Made by a program: the position numbers and the translations under genes. DNA of 38,517 nucleotides, taken from Phycisphaerales bacterium. Its GTDB lineage: Bacteria > Planctomycetota > Phycisphaerae > Phycisphaerales > UBA1924. The stretch is taken from NCBI GenBank assembly GCA_013360695.1, contig JABWBC010000018.1, forward strand, positions 1 through 38,517, read 5' to 3'. Below the pieces are notes generated by a model. That model saw only the letters and a list, made by a program, of their open reading frames with translations. It did not search any database and was not told the DNA's origin. Positions 9,701 through 15,492 of this stretch are shown piece after piece (the first letter of the stretch is position 1; every line of letters begins with the position of its first letter).

Positions 9701-10663
9701 GGCAAGGTCGGTGATGGCGGCGGGCTTGGCGTCGGCGCGGCTGTCGATGAACATCGCGTGGGCGTAGTTCACCGGGCCGCGGATGCCCGCGAGGGTGGAT
9801 GCGTACGAGCTGTGTACGCCCTGGATGTGATCGTCGATGTGGTGGGGGACGTCGAAGCGGTTGGAGGCGTCGCGGTTGTCTGCCATGTTGCGGGCCGCGC
9901 CGTCCTGATCGAAAATGAGGTCAAAGTTCATGCCGATCGTTGAGCCGTGCGTCGGGGCGCTGATGCGGAGCGCGGTCCAGGGGATGTAGACCTCCATGGA
10001 CCAGCCGGTGTCGATGTCGGAGGAGTTGTTGACCGTGCCGACGTAGCTTGTGGCGTAGGCCGCGCCGGCGGGTAGGTAGTAGTCGAGGGGATTTTCGCCA
10101 GCCTGGACGACGTCGTACCAGTTGAATGACTCGGAGTCGGGCGAGCCACCCGCGCCGTCGCCGGTGACGAACTTGTATCGCTTGACGGGGCCGGAGCCCG
10201 AGTAAGCATCGGTCCACGCGGCGATGTTGGCGCCGAAGGCGTAATCGCCGTTCTGAAAGTACTCGTCGCGCGAGTTGTTGGGATCGAAGTAGAAGGAGAG
10301 CGAGTCGTCGCTCTCGACTTCCCAGCGGTTGCCCGAGCCCGAGCCCATGCCGTCGGCCCAGAGATTCTCGTCCTGCACGTCGGCGGACAGGTAGATACCG
10401 GCGTCGTTCCACATCATGCGGATGGTGGCGGCGCGGTCGTTCCGGGTGGCTTGGGTGCGGAAGATGGTGAGGGCGGAGTCCCAGTCGGCGTCGGACAGCG
10501 TGCCATCGATGACGGCGCTCCCGCGCGGGATGGCCCAGAGGGGGTTGTCGGGCGTGACGGGGTCGGCGGCCATGAGGGTGCGCGCCTCGAGCGGCTCGAT
10601 CGAGCCGGCAAGGCGTGCAAGATTCCGACGACCGACCCGACCGAAGCGCGCGGACACACCCAT
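6764..10663 (-). CDS. Giant secreted multidomain glycoside hydrolase (CBM9-like, FnIII, GH5-like barrel, propeller repeats)
   Basis: The 1,299-residue product starts at an ATG at 10663 preceded by GGGAGAAGAGAG. The N-terminus contains IEPLEARTLMAAD, the EPLE-R motif that opens many giant planctomycete exported proteins. Residues about 35-260 resemble a CBM9/DOMON sugar-binding sandwich (ADWDSALTIF, VEVYIPWTALRI). About 310-420 is a fibronectin type III domain ending in TTYYVSVRGVDGAGN. About 430-830 is a clan-A (GH5-like) TIM barrel; GWEPVNEWDS supplies a likely acid/base E632 and PILSGEWGM a likely nucleophile E752. About 1,100-1,230 contains three 51-residue repeats with YWWAPGLDSWQ, probably a lectin-like propeller. 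Degradation of a beta-linked plant or algal polysaccharide is inferred. Unlike four other secreted proteins here it has no EF-hand tail. Confidence 0.83.
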   Translation of the reverse strand: MGVSARFGRVGRRNLARLAGSIEPLEARTLMAADPVTPDNPLWAIPRGSAVIDGTLSDADWDSALTIFRTQATRNDRAATIRMMWNDAGIYLSADVQDENLWADGMGSGSGNRWEVESDDSLSFYFDPNNSRDEYFQNGDYAFGANIAAWTDAYSGSGPVKRYKFVTGDGAGGSPDSESFNWYDVVQAGENPLDYYLPAGAAYATSYVGTVNNSSDIDTGWSMEVYIPWTALRISAPTHGSTIGMNFDLIFDQDGAARNMADNRDASNRFDVPHHIDDHIQGVHSSYASTLAGIRGPVNYAHAMFIDSRADAKPAAITDLAVQNPSAYGAQLTFTAPAGTTTGLGGISSYEIRVSSTPITTLEDWSDADLVRQAHTPRLAGLSEMLRIAELAPATTYYVSVRGVDGAGNLGDLSNSASFSTDAAISGDKGRIIPAPAGTMLMHENGDPFIAVGDHMGLSWSYTRNLFPGDVWDNVNHMYHNFHDEPSYEGTAGPYLDMLQNRGVNTMRVFLELLNVTYAGNPNPPQGLYWLEQEAGQYNQDMRQFIHNLLEECGSRGIHVILSPFDTFSYDDAFGQEGPWATSMGGPLTDINSFFQSSGTLDLAKARMDTVVSWVQESPYASSVLGWEPVNEWDSYEWTLNAEGNSEPGRETEYRTRAAWIDDLAAYIKEIDPDRLVMNSTIARDPRGPLAREILYSRTWDVLVPHLYTISNSEPINNPAEDKSVLIALENGYFTNYWATHRIDNRPILSGEWGMNRTAWPNQTPAYSADFTQQEDEANFRTLIWSGLASGQFGTGLRVNTEELAFNGYNLTSTMRYYQQTFGRFVNSQTLALDWSHFDADPLAGKVSAVASGRTLHAWGVSDGAQGMVYILNDANVSASLVSGATLTISGLDRDQLVDVEVWTTNMFVANASATYSAQYVGNGTLSIVLPNFTTDLAIKFRARASGGQSQEVASLPVDDSMLTFFLGEDNQPKAILTGQAVGVQEIQDIAAISNFRAQARDMTPFTTSDGTVHLAITDTSRRLWLISGSPTDATWTARNLTAEIDADGLTGDLTFYSPSWGSIHIAGLDAQGHAVNYWWAPGLDSWQHSDLTLLVDGPELSRGLTGYVSGWDGLNLAGLNDSGEVVVYWWAPGLDSWQYVNMTSSFDGPTFGGQLDAFVTAWGGMNIVGMTDEGHVSTYWWAPGLPDDPNRWRVADLTDAAGAPVIADAVEVTTSDDGGINVFAIDSSGDARVLRWTPSVFWYDTNVSSAASSTRDLSMPMGASSSGNLLVLCAMSGADLVLFRYDLTLDHWSTMVAA
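7095..7435 (-). repeat. Three tandem ~51-codon repeats within the glycosidase C-terminus
   Basis: The core YWWAPGLDSWQ (third copy YWWAPGLPDDPNRW) recurs about every 153 nt, each followed by a DLT-like strand and preceded by a GLDAQGH, GLNDSGE or GMTDEGH turn. This is the pattern of a repeated blade in a sugar-binding beta-propeller. Confidence 0.7.
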
Positions 10664-10837
10664 GTCTCTCTTCTCCCGTGCCGCGCGGTCGCGGCGGACG
10701 GTCGATCGGAGAGAACACCCCACGGTGCAAGGCAAAAGTTGCCGGTTGGGCGGTTAGTGGACCTTGGCGGCCCGGCGCGATTGCGAAGGGTGGCAACGGC
10801 GCGCCAGGCGGCGCGGTCGACAGGCCGAAAATCGGAA

Positions 10838-10921
10838 TGCGGGCGACAGGAATCGAACCTGCAAAGCCTTTCGGCCACGGGAACCTAAATCCCGCGCGTC
10901 TGCCAGTTCCGCCACGCCCGC
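10838..10921 (-). tRNA. tRNA-Leu (anticodon UAG)
   Basis: The minus strand folds into an 84-nt class II tRNA. The acceptor stem is GCGGGCG (10915-10921) paired with CGCCCGC (10839-10845), with discriminator A at 10838. The anticodon arm is CGGGA, loop TTTAGGT, TCCCG, giving anticodon TAG for CUA codons. A long variable arm follows (GTGGCCGAAAGGCTTT), and the T arm contains GGTTCGATTCC. The length, long variable arm and anticodon match bacterial tRNA-Leu(UAG). CCA is not encoded. A TAGGAT box at 10932-10937, about 10 nt upstream, may be its -10 element. Confidence 0.95.
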
Positions 10922-11075
10922 TCCGTCCATAATCCTACCGTTGCGGGCATGGATTCGGCGCACTTCTGATGAAAGTGTGGGGGAAAGCGCCGAACAAAGA
11001 CGAGTCGGGCGGGATATGGGGCTGAAGGCCCGCCGCCCGACGGCCGCCCGGCGATGCCGGGCACTGGGGATCCAC

Positions 11076-11915
11076 ATGAGTGCTCGTCACGGTTCCGGCA
11101 GTTCGATCGCGCCCATCTTCCTCCGCCTGTGCCTGGGGATCACGTTTGTGTGGGCGGGGCTCGGGAAGGTGATGAACGAGAGCTCGGTCTCGGGGGACTC
11201 GGCGGCGGTGCTCGCCAACATGGGCGTCATCGCGCCGGCGGGCAAACCGACGACGATGGGGGAGTCCGCCGGCATCCCGACGCTGATGGCGTTGGCCCAG
11301 GATCAGCCGAAGGAACCCGCCGCCAAGGAACCGGCGGCGAAAGAGCCGCCCGCGAGCGCCCCGGCGAGCACTCCCGCGCCGGCGCCGGCGAACCAGACAC
11401 ACTACACGGCGGCGGACTTTCCCGAGCCGGTGAAGATCAAGAATGTTCACTTCATCACGCTGATGGTGGCCAAGGCGACCGTCGTGCCCACCGACGAAAA
11501 GGGAGAGCCGGCGAAGATGCGGCTGCTGCCCGGGGCGCTGGGGCAGCGCCCGTGGCCGGTGGTGCTCGCGTGGGGCGCGGCGATCACCGAACTGGTCGGC
11601 GGTGCGATGATCCTGGTCGGCCTGTTCACGCGCTTCTGGGCCCTGGGCCTGGCGGTGGTGATGGGCGTGGCGATGTGGCTCACGCAGTTCGGCCCGGCGA
11701 TCCAGGCGGGGACAACGCAACTGCTGTTCCTGCCCCAATACCCCGCCAAGGACGTGCAGGCGTGGATGCCGCTCTTCTGGCAGTTCTCGCTCACCTGTTC
11801 GGCGCTGGCGGTGCTGTGCCTTGGCGCGGGAGCACTGTCGCTCGACGGCCTGTTCTTCATGAAGTCCGGCGGGCCGGCGGCGAAGCCCCCGGCCGAGAAG
11901 GCGGCACAGGGGTGA
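11076..11915 (+). CDS. DoxX-like membrane protein with Pro/Ala-rich insert
   Basis: The 279-residue product starts at the ATG at 11076, after GGGGA. It begins with a membrane segment (SIAPIFLRLCLGITFVWAGL) followed by GKVMNE, the usual first helix of DoxX-type quinone-associated membrane proteins. A long hydrophilic insert follows with the repeat KEPAAKEPAAKEPPAS and a PAPAPA run. Three more hydrophobic segments then follow, including WGAAITELVGGAMILVGLFT and FWALGLAVVMGVAMWLTQFG; the G-x-x-x-L-x-G-x-x-T/F pattern is typical of DoxX. The insert between helices 1 and 2 is unusual for the family. The C-terminus is a short Lys/Ala/Pro-rich tail. The next gene lies 79 bp downstream on the same strand. 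The biochemical role is not clear; redox or terminal-oxidase association is the family-level guess. Confidence 0.75.
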   Translation: MSARHGSGSSIAPIFLRLCLGITFVWAGLGKVMNESSVSGDSAAVLANMGVIAPAGKPTTMGESAGIPTLMALAQDQPKEPAAKEPAAKEPPASAPASTPAPAPANQTHYTAADFPEPVKIKNVHFITLMVAKATVVPTDEKGEPAKMRLLPGALGQRPWPVVLAWGAAITELVGGAMILVGLFTRFWALGLAVVMGVAMWLTQFGPAIQAGTTQLLFLPQYPAKDVQAWMPLFWQFSLTCSALAVLCLGAGALSLDGLFFMKSGGPAAKPPAEKAAQG

Positions 11916-11994
11916 GAGGACGGGAGTCGGGAGTCGGTCGGACTGTGGCGCGGCGTGGATTCTCGATGATGCGTGACGCAAGCGGGCTTGCTCG

Positions 11995-13161
11995 GTGAAG
12001 ACACCGCCGACGAATGTCGACACTGGGATTGCCACACCACGCGAGGATGATCGATCGGGCACGGATTTGGGAAAAGCAAAGCAACCATCCAGGCAAGCAC
12101 TGAACCCGTGGGTGATGGGCGGCGTGTGTGCCGCGCTGTCGCTGGCGGTTCATGGCGGCGCGTTGTGGTGGGTGCATTCCTATCGCGCGATGTTGGGACG
12201 GACGCACGCGCTGGTCGACGCGCTCCCCGCGACGATCGAGAGCACGTTGGTGCTGGCCGCGCCGCCGAAGCTCTCTCCGCCGCCACCTACACCGACCCCC
12301 GCGCCGCCCGAAGCGCCAAAGGACGCGCCCCCGAAGGAAGCGCCGCCCGAGGAAGAGATCGCGCCGTCCGTGCCCAGCGACGCGCTGGTCACCAGCGCGA
12401 TGGTCAAGGATGCGCTGGCAACGCCGCGACGCAGCGTAGCGATGACGCACGCATCGCCAGCCGCCGCGGCCACGGTTGAGATCTCGACCGACGCGCCCGC
12501 GAGCAACGACGCCTCCCCGATCACGTTCGCGGGCGTGGCGGCGGAGCGTGCGTCGACCATCGTGTATGTGGTGGACGCGTCGGGGCCGATGGCGTCGAGC
12601 CTGCCGTTTGTCGTGGGCGAGCTGTCGCGCTCGATCGAGAGCCTCGCGCCGTCGCAGCAGTTTCAGGTGATCGTGTTCCGCTCGCCGCCGGCGTCGAAGG
12701 GCGCGGGGGACGCGGAGAGCGCGGGCTACGAGATGTTCACGGGCGCGGGGGGCGGCCTGCTTTCCGCGACGCGCGACATGAAGGACCGCGTTCGCGCGTG
12801 GCTGACGGGCGTACGTCCGACGGGGCGCTCCGATCCGCTCCCGGGTTTGAAGGCCGCGCTGTCGATGAAGCCGAGCCTGGTGTTTCTGTTGTCGCGCAGC
12901 ATCAAACGATCCGGGCCGACGAAGGAGTGGGGCGCGGGCGCGACGGCGATCCTGACCACGCTGGATCGGCTCAACCCGGTGCAGCGGGTCAGCGGTCAGC
13001 GCGCCAGCGTCATCAAGACCATCCAGTTCCTTGACGACGACCCGAGCGGGCTGCTGCGCTCGATCGCGAGCGTTCACGGCGACGGCGCGGGCTCGTACCG
13101 CGTGCTGGAGCTGGCGGAATTGACGGGCTCACGCGTGAGCAGCGTGGGAGAAGTGCCGTAG
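11995..13161 (+). CDS. TonB-like membrane-anchored protein with a VWA-like domain
   Basis: The 388-residue product is read from GTG at 11995; no strong ribosome site is visible. A single membrane helix (residues about 39-62, VMGGVCAALSLAVHGGALWW) is followed by a periplasmic stretch rich in Pro, Ala, Lys and Glu, as in TonB or TolA linkers. From about residue 180 a von Willebrand A-like fold starts with STIVYVVDASGPMASSLPFV. The metal-binding DxSxS motif is altered to DASGP, so metal binding may be weakened. GRSDPLPGLKAALSMKPSLVF matches later strands of the fold. Comparable planctomycete proteins sit near secretion or membrane-complex genes; here the upstream neighbour is the DoxX-like protein. 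Function is unknown. Confidence 0.72.
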   Translation: MKTPPTNVDTGIATPREDDRSGTDLGKAKQPSRQALNPWVMGGVCAALSLAVHGGALWWVHSYRAMLGRTHALVDALPATIESTLVLAAPPKLSPPPPTPTPAPPEAPKDAPPKEAPPEEEIAPSVPSDALVTSAMVKDALATPRRSVAMTHASPAAAATVEISTDAPASNDASPITFAGVAAERASTIVYVVDASGPMASSLPFVVGELSRSIESLAPSQQFQVIVFRSPPASKGAGDAESAGYEMFTGAGGGLLSATRDMKDRVRAWLTGVRPTGRSDPLPGLKAALSMKPSLVFLLSRSIKRSGPTKEWGAGATAILTTLDRLNPVQRVSGQRASVIKTIQFLDDDPSGLLRSIASVHGDGAGSYRVLELAELTGSRVSSVGEVP

Positions 13162-13266
13162 GCGAGCGGTTGTCGGGGACGGGTGATTCATAGGACAAGA
13201 GCGTCGGCACGGGGTGCTGCCCACGGGCGTCAACACGACGGCGTGTCGGCGACACGCGAACAGAAT

Positions 13267-13272
13267 TATGAT
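13267..13272 (+). promoter_or_regulatory. Candidate -10 box TATGAT, 6 nt before GTG start
   Basis: TATGAT matches the -10 consensus at five of six positions and ends 6 nt before the GTG at 13279. That spacing would place transcription initiation on the start codon. No convincing -35 element is visible 17 nt upstream. Confidence 0.35.
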
Positions 13273-13278
13273 GAGAGC

Positions 13279-13761
13279 GTGAGCACCGACGCCGAACATC
13301 TCGGCGAGCCCGGCCGCGAGCCCGCGCACCGCTGCGGGCGTTGTGGGTATCCGCTTGCTTGGGATGGAGTAGCAGAAACTGTTCGATGCCCGGAGTGCGG
13401 GTCGACGCACACAAAGCGGTGGCTGACGCGGAGGCGACGCGGGCCGCAGCCCTCCAGAGAGTTCAATCCGAAGTTCTTCTGGCTTGCGTTTCTCGCGTCG
13501 CCGGCGCTTGCGTTTGTGTCCGCGCTTGGGTCGGTTCGTGTCGTCGGCTGGTTGGGAACGGCGATCGGGGTGTTCTGGTATCTCGCCGTGCCGCTGGGCG
13601 CGGTCTGCTATCTCTGGTTCTATGGCGGGTACGAGCCGACGTGTTTTCCTGACGAAGATTGGCGAAGAAACAAGGTCATCGGGCTTGCCCTGGGGATTGG
13701 AGCGTTCATCGGAGCGTCGGCTTTGGGGACGTATGTCGCGTGGGCGCTTCGTTCAATCTGA
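13279..13761 (+). CDS. Zinc-ribbon integral membrane protein (paralogue of the next gene)
   Basis: The 160-residue product begins at a GTG at 13279, just after TATGAT and a GAGAG stretch. One zinc ribbon is formed by C19-x2-C22 and C37-x2-C40 (HRCGRCGYPLAWDG, RCPECGSTHTKRW). Three or four hydrophobic segments follow: FWLAFLASPALAFVSALGSV, a Trp/Leu-rich stretch, PLGAVCYLWFYGG and IGLALGIGAFIGASALGTY. The gene is followed on the same strand by a paralogue with two ribbons. No enzymatic motif is seen. Membrane-anchored zinc ribbons of this type are common uncharacterised genes in planctomycetes. Confidence 0.7.
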   Translation: MSTDAEHLGEPGREPAHRCGRCGYPLAWDGVAETVRCPECGSTHTKRWLTRRRRGPQPSREFNPKFFWLAFLASPALAFVSALGSVRVVGWLGTAIGVFWYLAVPLGAVCYLWFYGGYEPTCFPDEDWRRNKVIGLALGIGAFIGASALGTYVAWALRSI

Positions 13762-13823
13762 GCGCTCGGCGTGAGTTTGTTGATTGGGCGAACACCGGTC
13801 CGTTCCGGAGCGATACAAGTGTG

Positions 13824-14411
13824 ATGTCGGCCGATTCCGACACAAGCCCGCCACCCATACCGCTTGGCGCATCGGCCAGGTGCGGGCGGTGTCGGTATCC
13901 CCTCGATCTCTCGCGCGAGGGAGACACGGCGAAATGCCCGGAGTGCGGCATGGAGCACTCGAAACTGGTCCAGCAAGGCCGCACGTCGGTGTGCGGGCGC
14001 TGCGGGTACCCGTTGAACTGGGACGGCGTGTCGGGGTATGCCCGTTGCAGCGAGTGCGGCGCGACGCATTCGGATCGTTGGATGCGGCGTGCGAAGGGGC
14101 GTACCTCGCCCGCCGGGTGGGCTCCTTGGTTGGTGTTCGGTGTGCCGGGATCGCTGCCGGTTCTTGACGCGGTTGTGAGCGGGATCCTGCGGAGGTACGG
14201 CTATTGGAGCTACTTCCCCGCGGTGGCGATCTCGTTCCTGGCCGCGATCGTGCTGTTCATCTGGCTGTACGCGATCTACCTGCATCGCCGCTCGCCCGGG
14301 CGTGAGTGGTATCGCAGCATGGCGGCGGGGTTCTTCGCGGCGGCGGGGCTGTGGGTTGCGGGGGTGGTCGCGTCGGTGTTCGTGAGCATGGCGATGGCGC
14401 TGATGCGGTAG
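13824..14411 (+). CDS. Double zinc-ribbon integral membrane protein (paralogue of the previous gene)
   Basis: The 195-residue product starts at the ATG at 13824. It contains two zinc ribbons: C20-x2-C23 with C38-x2-C41, and C57-x2-C60 with C75-x2-C78. The second (SVCGRCGYPLNWDG, RCSECGATHSDRW) is nearly the same as the single ribbon of the gene at 13279, so the two arose by duplication with gain or loss of one ribbon. Three hydrophobic segments follow, including YFPAVAISFLAAIVLFIWLY and AAGLWVAGVVASVFVSMAMA. It lies 62 bp after the previous stop. The function is unknown; Cys spacing suggests structural zinc. Confidence 0.7.
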   Translation: MSADSDTSPPPIPLGASARCGRCRYPLDLSREGDTAKCPECGMEHSKLVQQGRTSVCGRCGYPLNWDGVSGYARCSECGATHSDRWMRRAKGRTSPAGWAPWLVFGVPGSLPVLDAVVSGILRRYGYWSYFPAVAISFLAAIVLFIWLYAIYLHRRSPGREWYRSMAAGFFAAAGLWVAGVVASVFVSMAMALMR

Positions 14412-14454
14412 CACTACCACCCCCCGGAATGGGAGCGGGGCTCAAGCGGGCGTA

Positions 14455-14481
14455 TTGACGGATACCGCTGGTTGTTACAAT
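14455..14481 (+). promoter_or_regulatory. Promoter candidate for a leaderless lipoprotein mRNA
   Basis: TTGACG (14455-14460) and TACAAT (14476-14481) resemble sigma-70 -35 and -10 boxes. The spacer is 15 nt, shorter than the ideal 17. TACAAT ends 6 nt before the ATG at 14488, so the mRNA would start at the ATG, and no Shine-Dalgarno sequence is present. Confidence 0.45.
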
Positions 14482-14487
14482 ACCTTC

Positions 14488-15141
14488 ATGCGCTGGATCA
14501 TCACATGCATCGCGGCGGTGTTCATGGGCGTAGTTGTGGTCATGGGCGGGTGTGGGCGGCTCGGTGACGAGAAGGAGATCCGCAAGGCGTGGGCGGACTA
14601 TGACCGGGCGGCGGACAAGCGTGACGGTGCTCGGGCCGTGGAGATCGTTACTAAGGGCACGCTCGAATACCTGGGCGAGCTGGTGCGGGTGGCGCTGGAC
14701 GGGCGGCGCGAGGATGTGCTGAAGCTGAGACCTTCCGAGATGTTCATGGTGCTTCAGATCAAGTCGCGGGGGCGGCGGGAGGTGTTCGAGAAGCTGGACG
14801 GGGCGGGGTATGTGCGGTGGGCGACCGAGCACGGCTGGTGGGAGTCGGAGTATCTCGACATCCCGGAGCTGCACAAGGTTCACTTCATCAACGACGACAA
14901 GGCGGTCGCGGAGATGGTGATCGACGGCACGACGGCCGGCGACCCTGCGGTGTTTCTGCGGGAGGACGGCAAGTGGAAGTTCAGCGAGGCGTCGCTCTAT
15001 GCCTTCTGGGATGATCTCTGGGAGCAGGACGCCAAGGAGCTCGGGGTGCCGGTGGCGGACCTGATCGCGGAAGCCATTGCGATCGACGGCGGATGGGAGA
15101 ATGGGAAGCTCTTGCCGCACGCCTGGGGGCCAATGAAATAG
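14488..15141 (+). CDS. Predicted lipoprotein, unknown function
   Basis: The 217-residue product starts at the ATG at 14488. The N-terminus MRWIITCIAAVFMGVVVVMG is followed by GCGRL, giving a type II signal peptide with C22 as the likely lipidated residue. The mature protein is mostly helical and charged: EIRKAWADYDRAADKRDGA, VEIVTKGTLEYLGELVR and VFEKLDGAGYVRWATEHGWW. Its later part has strand-like features with FLREDGKWKFSEASLYAFW, reminiscent of the NTF2/DUF4878-like fold that carries 'x-DGxWK' motifs. The feo operon follows 96 bp downstream on the same strand, but a functional link to iron is not shown. Confidence 0.72.
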   Translation: MRWIITCIAAVFMGVVVVMGGCGRLGDEKEIRKAWADYDRAADKRDGARAVEIVTKGTLEYLGELVRVALDGRREDVLKLRPSEMFMVLQIKSRGRREVFEKLDGAGYVRWATEHGWWESEYLDIPELHKVHFINDDKAVAEMVIDGTTAGDPAVFLREDGKWKFSEASLYAFWDDLWEQDAKELGVPVADLIAEAIAIDGGWENGKLLPHAWGPMK

Positions 15142-15226
15142 GCCGTGGCGGGCGGGAAATTGTGGTGGAGGCCCTGACCCAGTACCCCGTGTTGCGACCG
15201 AGTCTCAACGCCGCCCGCGGGGGGCC

Positions 15227-15232
15227 TAGAAT
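15227..15232 (+). promoter_or_regulatory. Candidate -10 box TAGAAT, 5 nt before GTG of feoA
   Basis: TAGAAT ends 5 nt before the GTG at 15238, again placing transcription initiation on or next to the start codon. No -35 consensus and no clear Fur box were recognised by eye in 15142-15237. Confidence 0.35.
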
Positions 15233-15237
15233 GGGGT

Positions 15238-15477
15238 GTGACCTGCCTGATCGACGCCCAACCCGGCATGTGCGGAAGCGTGGCGCGGACCGACCTTGAC
15301 GCCAAGGACGCGGCGTTGCTGCGGGCGATGGGGCTGTCGCCCAACGTGCGGGTGCGGGTGTGTCGTCGCGGCACGCCGTGCATCGTGGAGATCGTGGGGC
15401 GCGAAGGGTGCGGGTGCCGGATCGGCCTGGCGGCCGAACTGGCGCGGCGTATTTTCCTGGACGCGGTCAACGACTGA
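15238..15477 (+). CDS. feoA: Ferrous iron transport protein A
   Basis: The 79-residue product from GTG at 15238 has the SH3-like FeoA pattern: GSVARTDL, then LLRAMGLSPNVRVRVCRRG and a C-terminal IGLAAELARRIFLD. The size is normal for FeoA. The protein is a small cytosolic partner thought to act on the FeoB pore. The feoB gene follows 15 bp downstream, forming a two-gene operon. An internal Met codon at 15268 (MCGSVARTDL) is a possible alternative start. The Cys-rich segment REGCGCRIG is unusual for FeoA. Confidence 0.87.
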   Translation: MTCLIDAQPGMCGSVARTDLDAKDAALLRAMGLSPNVRVRVCRRGTPCIVEIVGREGCGCRIGLAAELARRIFLDAVND

Positions 15478-15492
15478 GCGGAGAGCACGCGG

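Noticed and set aside
7397-9943. An 848-codon open frame on the plus strand, antisense to the giant glycosidase
   Set aside because: High-GC codon structure creates long open frames on the complementary strand. The product is a Gly/Val/Arg-rich string without any domain, and the minus-strand gene is clearly coding.
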